Positions 35,237-42,118 of a DNA stretch of 42,118 bases are shown in pieces. The position numbers and the translations under genes are program-made. Within the stretch, counting starts at the first letter, position 1. Every line of letters begins with the position of its first letter. The stretch is from Sphingomonadales bacterium. Its GTDB lineage: Bacteria > Pseudomonadota > Alphaproteobacteria > Sphingomonadales > Sphingomonadaceae. The stretch spans positions 1 to 42,118 of the forward strand of contig CANIRZ010000017.1 in assembly GCA_947470185.1 (NCBI GenBank). Reading direction: 5' to 3'. The notes under the pieces were generated by a model that saw nothing but the letters and a program-made list of their open reading frames with translations, ran no database searches and was not told the origin of the DNA.

Positions 35237-35853
35237 GCAGGGCTCCTGTTCAGTGCAAATTCTACCAGTGGCAATTGGTCATTGCCAAAATACATTTTCG
35301 TTGTGTCGACAAATATCGTCGGCGATCCATAGCCGCCGCGCGCGATAACCTCATCGGTGTTGGCGCGCAGACGGGCCTTAACCGCGTCAGTCTGTGATTC
35401 AGCGCGCATCGCTTCGCCGTCGAGGCCGACGCTGTTCGCTACGGCGACCAAAACATCGGGATCGTCGAGATTTTCCTGCGCGCCAAAATAGCTTTCAAAC
35501 GCGGCCCGCGTGAACTTTGCCAGTGCTTGCTGATCACCCTCCAACGTACATGCCATCCGCATTGCATTGATACTTTTTGCAGGATGAAACGCGCTTGGGA
35601 AATTGATTTCGATGCCCGCCAGCGCCGCCCAATCCTTCATCACGCGCCAACTATGTTTGAATTTGGGGTTATCCGCCGATTCTCGTGCAGCATATACTGA
35701 CGGATTGACCGCATTGAACACACCGCCAACCAATATCGGCCGCAAGCGCACTGACGCGCCAGTGCGTTCCATTACGCCTGAAAGATTGTGGAAAGCGATA
35801 TAGGTCCACGGGCTTGAAAGATCATAGAAAAATTCGATGCGGTTGCCGACCAT
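35233..35853 (-). CDS. 2-hydroxychromene-2-carboxylate isomerase / DsbA-family protein
   Basis: This 206-residue protein has a thioredoxin-like fold with a helical insertion (GST-kappa/HCCA isomerase group). The N-terminal FYDLSSPWTYIAF has Ser13 and Ser14 where DsbA has its CxxC, so it is not a disulfide oxidase. GGYGSPTIFVDTTKMYFGNDQLPLVEFAL is the conserved C-terminal glutathione-site motif. Known members use glutathione to isomerise an aromatic ring-cleavage product in naphthalene breakdown, but many relatives sit in lipid operons with other substrates. Here it is coupled to the crotonase gene. Confidence 0.9.
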   Translation of the reverse strand: MVGNRIEFFYDLSSPWTYIAFHNLSGVMERTGASVRLRPILVGGVFNAVNPSVYAARESADNPKFKHSWRVMKDWAALAGIEINFPSAFHPAKSINAMRMACTLEGDQQALAKFTRAAFESYFGAQENLDDPDVLVAVANSVGLDGEAMRAESQTDAVKARLRANTDEVIARGGYGSPTIFVDTTKMYFGNDQLPLVEFALNRSPA

Positions 35854-36000
35854 ATCACTCTCCGTTCACGTGATGTGCAATAGCATTGCCGTTAATTAAT
35901 TGAAGCCGAATATTTCAGTCGGCGGCGCTTGGCCACAGGTTCCTGCGCTTGTCCCTGAATTTGCACCATTTGCCTTACTTATGCTTGACCATAGCCTGTC

Positions 36001-36017
36001 TTAATTTGACTTTAACC
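36001..36017 (+). promoter_or_regulatory. CtrA-type box upstream of the M23 peptidase gene
   Basis: TTAA (36001-36004), 7 bases, TTAACC (36012-36017) exactly matches the alphaproteobacterial CtrA site TTAA-N7-TTAAC. It lies 74 bp before the ATG at 36091. A TTGACT at 36006-36011 inside it may be a -35 element. Confidence 0.55.
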
Positions 36018-36090
36018 ATAACGCGTTACAGGTACGGGGGGCGCTAAGACGCCCGATTGGTTGGGGACAGGGTCGTGGATTACACATTTG

Positions 36091-37680
36091 ATGTTTGAAG
36101 GCGGAGCGACACGGCTATCTGCGCCTGGTGGGAATGCCGCCATTATGCTGCCTAACTCCATCACCACATCAAAGCGGCAGAGCCCCGAAACTCCTAGTTA
36201 TGGAGCCAACTGGCTTACGCGTCTTGCGAATTTCGATCTTGTGCCAGACCTTGGCGAGGATATTGGGTCAGTCCGCTGGTTCCGCGGCCTGGCTACCTTT
36301 ACTTTGTTAAGCGTTGCCGCGCTTGCACTGGCTCCGGATTATGGTCCAATCTATGGCGCACAACCATCAATGCCGACTGCGGCCGAGTTTGAAGAAGCCC
36401 GCGCGCAAATGATCATGCCTATCGCTTATGGTAGCGACAGCGGTAAACGCATGGCCCCTACTGACGCTGTAATCGCGCTAGCCGGTAGCCCGGAGCGCCC
36501 GCGTATCGAACTCACCGCATCCTTGGGCCGCGGTGACAGCTTCGCCCGCATGCTGCAACGATCTGGCGTTGGCGGCGACGAGGCAGCGAACATCGTCAAT
36601 ATGGTGTCAGCTGTTACCGCCCTATCCGACATTGAACCTGGCACACCCATTGATATCGTTCTCGGCCAGCGGCAATCTAAGGACCAGGCACGACCGCTTG
36701 AATCGGTTGCGTTTCGCGCACGCTTTGACCTCAATCTTGAAATAAATCGCGAAGGCGGCAACTTAAGACTGAGCAGCAAGCCAATTAACGTTGACAGCAC
36801 ACCGTTGCGTATTCGTGGAACGGTAGGCAGTCAGGGCATTTACCGTTCGGCACGGGCGGCGGGTGCACCAACCGCCGCTATTCAGGATTATCTGAAGGTT
36901 ATTGCCGCGCGGGCACCATTATCATCTATTCGCCCCACCGATGAATTCGACATCATATTGGACTACAAACGCGCCGAAACCGGCGAGGTCAAAGTTGGCA
37001 ATCTGGTATATGCCGGCGTTGACCGTAATGGGAAACCTGCGATCCAGATGTTGAAATGGGCAGTAGGGGACAGCAGCCAGTGGTTTGAGGCATCTGGCGT
37101 TGGCGAATCCAAAGGCGCTTTTAGTAGCCCCGTTAACGGCGGAGTAACATCAGGATTTGGTAGCAGGCGGCACCCGATTTTGGGTTATATGCGCATGCAC
37201 AGCGGTCTTGATTTCAAGGCTAGCTATGGCCAACCAATCTTTGCCGTAACTGACGGCGTCGTTGCTTATGCAGGTCGCAAAGGTGGATATGGCAATTTTG
37301 TGCAGCTCAATCATGCCGGCAGCCTTGCCAGCGGCTATGGCCATATGAGCCGGATTGCCGCGCGTCCCGGCAGCAGAGTGCGGCGCGGGCAGATCATTGG
37401 CTATGTCGGGTCGACTGGCCTGTCGACTGGTCCGCATTTGCATTATGAACTGTATCGCAACGGGCGGGCTATAAACCCGATGTCAGTCAAATTCACACAA
37501 CGCGCGCAGCTTTCGGGCCGCGACCTTGCGCGATTTAAGGGCAGCCTCCAGCGCCTGAAGTCGGTGAAGGCAGGCGCAGCGCTTACACCGTTGCGGACCA
37601 CACCCAAGAAGGATGAGGCGCCCAAGCGGGAAATCGACCGGCTAACGTTTCGGGATGGCCGCTTGCCGACCAGCGGATAA
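36091..37680 (+). CDS. M23 family metallopeptidase (peptidoglycan endopeptidase-like)
   Basis: From the ATG at 36091 it has 529 residues. The start is uncertain, with TTG 36061 and ATG 36145 as alternatives and no strong ribosome site for any. A single membrane helix (GLATFTLLSVAALALAP, about residues 70-90) anchors it to the inner membrane. A periplasmic region with an OapA/LysM-like part (GDSFARMLQRSGVGGDEAANIVNMV) follows. The C-terminal lysostaphin-type domain has zinc ligands His370 and Asp374 (HSGLD) and His451 in PHLHYEL, so it looks catalytically complete. Such enzymes cut peptidoglycan cross-links in growth and division. The CtrA-type box upstream fits cell-cycle control. Confidence 0.92.
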   Translation: MFEGGATRLSAPGGNAAIMLPNSITTSKRQSPETPSYGANWLTRLANFDLVPDLGEDIGSVRWFRGLATFTLLSVAALALAPDYGPIYGAQPSMPTAAEFEEARAQMIMPIAYGSDSGKRMAPTDAVIALAGSPERPRIELTASLGRGDSFARMLQRSGVGGDEAANIVNMVSAVTALSDIEPGTPIDIVLGQRQSKDQARPLESVAFRARFDLNLEINREGGNLRLSSKPINVDSTPLRIRGTVGSQGIYRSARAAGAPTAAIQDYLKVIAARAPLSSIRPTDEFDIILDYKRAETGEVKVGNLVYAGVDRNGKPAIQMLKWAVGDSSQWFEASGVGESKGAFSSPVNGGVTSGFGSRRHPILGYMRMHSGLDFKASYGQPIFAVTDGVVAYAGRKGGYGNFVQLNHAGSLASGYGHMSRIAARPGSRVRRGQIIGYVGSTGLSTGPHLHYELYRNGRAINPMSVKFTQRAQLSGRDLARFKGSLQRLKSVKAGAALTPLRTTPKKDEAPKREIDRLTFRDGRLPTSG

Positions 37681-37719
37681 GGCGTTGAGGATGTGAACCA
37701 TCGACGCTAAGTGGAGTGG

Positions 37720-38721
37720 ATGAGCGATATATCTTCTTTTCCAAACAGCCGCCTGCGCCGCACCCGTAAAACTGGCTGGAGCCGGGCTATGGTCCGCGAG
37801 ACCATGCTTTCTCCTGCCGATCTCATCTGGCCATTATTTGTAACCGAAGGGCAGGCCGTTGAAGATCCGATTGCGACGCTTCCGGGCGTTTCGCGCTGGT
37901 CAGTCGACCAGATTGTCATGCGCGCTGCCGAAGCTATTGAATTGGGCATACCCTGCATCGCATTGTTCCCAAATACGCAGGCCGACCGGCGCAGCGAGGA
38001 TGGTGCCGAGGCGTCTAATCCCGATAACCTCATGTGCCGCGCCATTCGCGCGATCAAGGAAGCGCATGGCGACCAGATCGGCGTCCTCACCGATGTCGCG
38101 CTTGACCCATATACCACCCATGGACAAGACGGTTTGATCGATGATGACGGCTATGTCGTGAACGATGAAACCGTAGCGGTACTCGTGGACCAAGCGATCA
38201 ATCAGGCTAATGCAGGCGCCGACATCATTGCGCCAAGCGACATGATGGATGGACGTGTGGGCGCCATTCGCAAGGCGCTTGAAATGAACGGACACCATAA
38301 TGTCCAGATCATGTCCTACGCCGCCAAATATGCCAGCGCCTTTTACGGTCCATTCCGTGATGCAGTGGGGTCACGCGGCCTGCTAAAGGGTAACAAGAAA
38401 TGTTACCAAATGGATCCGGCAAACACCGATGAAGCCATGCGTGAAGTGGCAATGGACATTGCCGAAGGCGCAGACAGTGTCATGGTAAAGCCCGGTCTAC
38501 CCTATCTCGATATCGTTCGCCGCGTGCGTGAACGCTTCGATGTACCTGTGTTCGCATATCAAGTGTCTGGCGAATATGCGATGATTGAGGCCGCCGCCGC
38601 AGTGGGCGCTGGCGACCGCGATGCACTTGTGCTCGAAACGCTCATGGCATTCAAGCGCGCTGGATGTTCAGGGATACTAACCTATCACGCGGCATTGGCG
38701 GCGCGTTTGCTTAAAGGGTAA
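37720..38721 (+). CDS. hemB: Delta-aminolevulinic acid dehydratase (porphobilinogen synthase)
   Basis: This enzyme joins two 5-aminolevulinate molecules into porphobilinogen for heme synthesis. From the ATG at 37720 (MSDISSFPNS) it has 333 residues; a GTG at 37711 is in frame. The Schiff-base lysines are Lys203 (SYAAKYASAFYGPFRDA) and Lys257 (SVMVKPGLPYLDIV). The metal loop reads DVALDPYTTHGQDGL, with Asp in place of the zinc cysteines, so this is the Mg-dependent type usual in alphaproteobacteria. It is followed after about 45 bp by the gamma carbonic anhydrase gene, probably in one operon. Confidence 0.97.
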   Translation: MSDISSFPNSRLRRTRKTGWSRAMVRETMLSPADLIWPLFVTEGQAVEDPIATLPGVSRWSVDQIVMRAAEAIELGIPCIALFPNTQADRRSEDGAEASNPDNLMCRAIRAIKEAHGDQIGVLTDVALDPYTTHGQDGLIDDDGYVVNDETVAVLVDQAINQANAGADIIAPSDMMDGRVGAIRKALEMNGHHNVQIMSYAAKYASAFYGPFRDAVGSRGLLKGNKKCYQMDPANTDEAMREVAMDIAEGADSVMVKPGLPYLDIVRRVRERFDVPVFAYQVSGEYAMIEAAAAVGAGDRDALVLETLMAFKRAGCSGILTYHAALAARLLKG

Positions 38722-38767
38722 CGCGTAAACGAAACCGTCCTCCGCACTTTAAGCTATGGAAAAACAA

Positions 38768-39331
38768 ATGACCAATCCCCGCGCAGATGTCAGCATCATC
38801 ACGTTGAATGGCAAAAGTCCGCAAATTCACGATAGTGCCTTCATCGCGCCGGGTTGCCGAATTATCGGTGATGTTACCATCGGCGCAGAGGCCAGCATTT
38901 GGTACAATTGCGTCATCCGTGCGGAGGTAAACCGTGTGGTTATTGGCGCGCGGACAAATATTCAGGATGGCAGTATCATCCACTGCGACGGCCCCATGCC
39001 GGGGGTGGAGGACGGCTTTCCAACCATCATCGGTGATGATGTGCTCGTTGGGCATAATGTTATGCTGCATGGTTGTATTTTGCATGACCGTGCCTTTGTC
39101 GGCTTATCTGCGACCGTGATGAACGGCGCAGTCATTGAAGGCGATGCGATGATAGCCGCTGGTGCAATGCTAACACAAGGCAAGAGGATTGAGGCGCGCC
39201 AATTATGGGCGGGGTCGCCCGCGCGCTTTGTCCGCGAACTCGACGACGCCGCCATTATGGGGATGCGGCTTGGCGTTGCGCATTATGCCCTCAACGCCAA
39301 GGCCCACGCCGCTGCAATCTCCGAAGCTTAA
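38768..39331 (+). CDS. Gamma carbonic anhydrase family protein
   Basis: This 187-residue left-handed beta-helix protein has hexapeptide repeats (IIGDVTIGAEASIWYNCVIRAEVNRVVIG and later). The three metal histidines of the family are placed as expected: His72 (SIIHCDG), His96 and His101 (VGHNVMLHGC). It ends with a short helix that packs against the trimer. Members either hydrate CO2 or act only as structural or chaperone proteins such as PaaY and YrdA, and the sequence does not decide. The ATG at 38768 has GGAAA upstream; ATG 38756 is an alternative. The stop overlaps that of the convergent receptor gene by 4 bp. Confidence 0.93.
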   Translation: MTNPRADVSIITLNGKSPQIHDSAFIAPGCRIIGDVTIGAEASIWYNCVIRAEVNRVVIGARTNIQDGSIIHCDGPMPGVEDGFPTIIGDDVLVGHNVMLHGCILHDRAFVGLSATVMNGAVIEGDAMIAAGAMLTQGKRIEARQLWAGSPARFVRELDDAAIMGMRLGVAHYALNAKAHAAAISEA

Positions 39332-41433
39332 AACTGCGCGCGAATTGTGAAGCGGCCGTTGATCGGCGCGCCCGTTGAGATATTGTTATTGCTGTGCGCG
39401 TCCGAATAATAATTGGCGTCAAGCAGGTTTTCGACGTTCATCTGTAACTGCACCGTGTCGCTTACGTCATAGTAAAATGCGGCATCAATCCGCGTGAATG
39501 CAGGTAGCTTAGTCGTGTTCGCGGTCGTCCTTATGGCGGCAAACTGGCTCGATTGATGGATGATCCCAAGACCGACCGCAAAGTTGGAATGGAGGTCATA
39601 GCGGTTCCATAGGCTCGCCTGTTGTTTGGGTACTTGCCCCAAACGCACGCTGTCATTGCCCACCAATTTCGCATCTTGATAGCTGCAGCCGCCATGTACT
39701 TGCCAATGGGACGTAATCTTTCCCGTCACTGCCAGTTCAACGCCTTGCGTGCGGGTTTTACCAATGTTGATACTCTGCAACGGGTTAAGCGGGTCAGGCG
39801 TAGTGGCGTTGCTGCGTTCCAGCTGAAAGACCGCAAGCGTAAGGTTCATATTGGGCTGCACATCCCATTTTGCGCCCACTTCATAGTTCGTGAATTTCTC
39901 CGGCGCGAGGTTTTCCTGCGAAACCGTTAGCGCCAAAAATTGGTCGCCTGAACGTGGCAGGAAAGACTGGCTGTAGCTGCTGTAAAGCGAGATATTTTCC
40001 TGCGGCTTAAAGATGACACCAAGCCGAGGGCTTACCTTTTCATCCTTTCGCGCGAAAGGCCGGTCGATTGCGGGAAGCAAATCCGTACCGCTGATGTCGA
40101 AACTATCATAGCGTAGGCCAGCGACAACATCGATATGGTCGCCAAGGCTGATCTGGTCCTGAACATAGACTGAGGAGAAGGTGACATCTGACACCGTGTC
40201 ACGTGTCAGCATGTTGAAAGCAACGGTCGGGAATACCGGATTGGCAAGGTTCAGCGTGCTGCTGGAAAGCGCCCCGTTGAAACGGCGGTTCGCGGATTGC
40301 TGGTCGCCATATTCGGCGCCGATAAGAATTTTATGCGCCAAAGGACCGGTTTCGACGTCCCAGATCAGATTGGCCTGCGCAATGAAATTTTCCCGTTGTG
40401 TCGGGTCGCTGTACGCGGCCAAGGCGACGGTGCCATTCTGGGCACTGGCGGCTCCATTTGCATAGACGTTGGCATAAGTCTTGTCATAGTCGCCATACAA
40501 CATCGTCCCGCTAAAGCTGAGGTTGGTTGCCAATTGCCCATCAAGCCGAAGCTTCGCAATTTGCGCCTCAAATCGGGTGCGGTTAACGCCGGGCGTGCCA
40601 AAAAACTGGTCCCGATAGCCAGCAATCGGGCGGTTTGGTTGGCCTGCCGCGGTCGCGATGGACGGGATGCCTCGGTCTGTTGTGCGGTCGTCATTCACAT
40701 ATTCATAGGAGAACCCGAGCTTCCAAGCATCGTTAAGGTTAAAAGCGATATAGGGATTCCATGCATAGCGTTCTCCGCCAACATAATCGCGGTGGCTGTC
40801 GAGATTTTCGTAGACCGCATTGATCCGCACTGCGGCGGCCCCACTTAAAGGCGTGTTCAAATCTACCGACGCATCATATGCCCCAAAACTGTTGATGCTG
40901 GCTGGCCCAGCATAAATGAAATCATCGATCACAGGAGATTTCTGAACACGGTTGATGATACCGCCGCCGCCGCCGCGACCAAAGATCAACGCATAGGGCC
41001 CTTTGAGTATCTCGACGCGCTCAATATTATATAGGCCGCGATAATATTGCACATCGTCACGTACGCCATCGAGGAAGAAATCTGCGGTGGTGTTTTGACC
41101 ACGCAAGGTAATCTGGTCGCGATTGCCCTCACCCTGCCCCACAGTAGTGCCCGGTATGTAACGCAATATGTCTGCCAAAGAATGATGCGCCTGATCATCC
41201 AATTGTTCGCGGGTGACGACATTGATTGTCTGGGGAATGTCGATCAGCGGCGTATCAGTCTTCGTTGCCGTGACCGAGTTTGAGGCCAAGTAGCCATCGC
41301 CCATGCCAGTAACGATGATTGTTCGGCTATCATCAATCGCATCGACATCATAAGCAGCTTCTTCAGCCAAGACTGCTTGCGCGCATAAGGATGCTGACAA
41401 CACAGCGATAAGCGACGAAGACAGCCGGAACAT
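39328..41433 (-). CDS. TonB-dependent siderophore receptor
   Basis: This 701-residue outer-membrane receptor has a signal peptide (MFRLSSSLIAVLSASLCAQA, cleavage near VLAEE). A plug domain follows: IDIPQTINVVTREQLDDQ, ADILRYIPGTTVGQGEGNRDQITLRGQ, DVQYYRGLYNIERVEILKGPYALIFGRGGGGGIINRV. The rest is a 22-strand barrel ending TIRAQF with a terminal Phe. The plug matches the ferric-siderophore (FhuE/FcuA/FpvA-like) subclass, not vitamin B12 or sugar receptors. The ligand is unknown. A Fur-like box 50-70 bp upstream (41483-41500) indicates iron repression. Confidence 0.95.
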   Translation of the reverse strand: MFRLSSSLIAVLSASLCAQAVLAEEAAYDVDAIDDSRTIIVTGMGDGYLASNSVTATKTDTPLIDIPQTINVVTREQLDDQAHHSLADILRYIPGTTVGQGEGNRDQITLRGQNTTADFFLDGVRDDVQYYRGLYNIERVEILKGPYALIFGRGGGGGIINRVQKSPVIDDFIYAGPASINSFGAYDASVDLNTPLSGAAAVRINAVYENLDSHRDYVGGERYAWNPYIAFNLNDAWKLGFSYEYVNDDRTTDRGIPSIATAAGQPNRPIAGYRDQFFGTPGVNRTRFEAQIAKLRLDGQLATNLSFSGTMLYGDYDKTYANVYANGAASAQNGTVALAAYSDPTQRENFIAQANLIWDVETGPLAHKILIGAEYGDQQSANRRFNGALSSSTLNLANPVFPTVAFNMLTRDTVSDVTFSSVYVQDQISLGDHIDVVAGLRYDSFDISGTDLLPAIDRPFARKDEKVSPRLGVIFKPQENISLYSSYSQSFLPRSGDQFLALTVSQENLAPEKFTNYEVGAKWDVQPNMNLTLAVFQLERSNATTPDPLNPLQSINIGKTRTQGVELAVTGKITSHWQVHGGCSYQDAKLVGNDSVRLGQVPKQQASLWNRYDLHSNFAVGLGIIHQSSQFAAIRTTANTTKLPAFTRIDAAFYYDVSDTVQLQMNVENLLDANYYSDAHSNNNISTGAPINGRFTIRAQF

Positions 41434-41482
41434 AAAAAACCTTTTTATTGAGAATAGTTCGCAAAATCGATTGCTCGCACCT

Positions 41483-41500
41483 ATTGCGAATCGTTATCAT
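41483..41500 (-). promoter_or_regulatory. Fur-box-like operator upstream of the siderophore receptor
   Basis: Read leftward, ATGATAACGATTCGCAAT resembles the Fur box (GATAATGATAATCATTATC) with the GAT/ATC-type trinucleotides mostly kept. It lies about 50 bp before the receptor start, within the 161-bp gap shared with the divergent ArsC-like gene. Confidence 0.5.
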
Positions 41501-41594
41501 GTGCAACTAAAAATTTTGCGTATTTTGGTTTGTTTTTGGTACAGGGACACTTAGGCTCGGAACCGATTGCGGCCTCTTAGGAAGAACTCGAAAA

Positions 41595-41942
41595 ATGCAT
41601 GCAACAATCTGGCACAATCCCGATTGCGGAACATCGCGTAAGACGCTTGCTATCCTTCGGGAAACAGACGGCGTCACAATTGACGTCATTGAATACCGCA
41701 AACAGCCATTTGACCGCGCAACGCTGGTCAAGTTGTGCGCCGATGCGGGACTAACGCCGCGTGCAGCACTTCGGACACGCGGTTCACCCGCCGAGGAACT
41801 GGGTCTTATTGATGGCGCTTCGGCAGACCATATTCTCGACGCGATGGTAAAGCATCCCATTTTGGTCGAGCGCCCCTTTGTACGAACCGATAAAGGTGTT
41901 CGTCTTTGCCGCCCTCAGGACATAGTGCGCGAAATATTATAA
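41595..41942 (+). CDS. arsC: Glutaredoxin-dependent arsenate reductase family protein (ArsC-like)
   Basis: This 115-residue protein has a thioredoxin-like fold. The catalytic Cys11 is in HNPDCGTSRKTLAIL, matching Cys12 of plasmid R773 ArsC. The three oxyanion-binding arginines have counterparts: Arg60/62 (LRTRGSPAEEL), Arg93 (ILVERPFV) and Arg106 (RLCRPQ). The family reduces arsenate to arsenite with glutathione and glutaredoxin. At 115 residues it is nearer the short chromosomal YfgD-type forms than R773 (141). No arsR, arsB or acr3 is beside it in this window, so an arsenic role is likely but not proven. Confidence 0.88.
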   Translation: MHATIWHNPDCGTSRKTLAILRETDGVTIDVIEYRKQPFDRATLVKLCADAGLTPRAALRTRGSPAEELGLIDGASADHILDAMVKHPILVERPFVRTDKGVRLCRPQDIVREIL

Positions 41943-42087
41943 AGCGGTCACGCGACGACGCGCCGCGGCATTGGGAATAGCCCAAGGCCATTAATAAAAT
42001 CTATTGGACGCCCATCACAATAGCCCTGGATGTTCGTGCAGTCCAATTTCTAGGTCATGGTAAGGCTTTCAGCTTTTTTCTTCGCAG

Positions 42088-42118
<31 letters not shown>

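Overview
The window looks like a chromosomal contig end from an alphaproteobacterium of the order Sphingomonadales (Sphingorhabdus/Sphingopyxis-like). This rests on moderate-to-high GC, the style of the housekeeping proteins (RlmN, DnaN, ArgG, UvrA, HemB, DUF4167), sphingomonad-type gene pairs (prmC-DUF4167, hemB-gamma carbonic anhydrase), an alphaproteobacterial LexA box (GAAC-N7-GAAC) and a CtrA-type box (TTAA-N7-TTAACC). The genus is inferred, not proven. No rRNA, tRNA, CRISPR array, prophage or insertion sequence was seen.

Layout. 1-3060: a repeat-rich YadA-like trimeric autotransporter and a secreted EF-hand protein, each followed by a good intrinsic terminator. 3079-4998: an AraC-type regulator divergent from an acyl-CoA thioesterase. 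5031-8630: leftward genes for RlmN, an orphan HisKA_2 sensor kinase, a small secreted protein and a histidine phosphatase. 8773-9888: dnaN. 9982-15407: leftward genes for an N-acyl-D-amino-acid deacylase-type amidohydrolase, a DUF1345 membrane protein, argG, a GDT1/UPF0016 transporter behind a clear yybP-ykoY (Mn2+) riboswitch, and a phosphomannose isomerase. 15539-19904: malate synthase G, thioredoxin reductase, a 2Fe-2S ferredoxin and a NUDIX hydrolase. 20065-23028: uvrA, with a LexA box just before its start. 23029-23597: a gene-free, repeat-rich gap. 23598-26277: alkaline phosphatase and two small lipoproteins. 26391-29972: prmC, DUF4167, a 5'-truncated thioesterase remnant, a small membrane protein, a CBS-domain protein and a lipoprotein. 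30115-30858: Bax inhibitor-1 family. 31071-35853: a lipid/acyl-CoA cluster (MFS transporter, LCAD-like acyl-CoA dehydrogenase, thioesterase; convergent enoyl-CoA hydratase and HCCA-isomerase/DsbA-family protein). 36091-39331: M23 peptidase, hemB, gamma carbonic anhydrase. 39328-41942: a TonB-dependent siderophore receptor divergent from an ArsC-like reductase, with a Fur-like box between them. The window ends in 31 consecutive C residues, probably an assembly or sequencing artefact.

Most genes are ordinary core functions. The most informative signals are regulatory: the Mn2+ riboswitch, LexA box, CtrA box, Fur-like box, a weaker Pho-box candidate, and two near-identical 18-bp palindromes (TTTAATY-N4-RATTAAA) before two unlinked catabolic genes that suggest a shared repressor. 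I found no convincing new multi-gene defence or mobile system. The least characterised parts are the repeat-built adhesin with its EF-hand neighbour and the palindrome-rich gap after uvrA.
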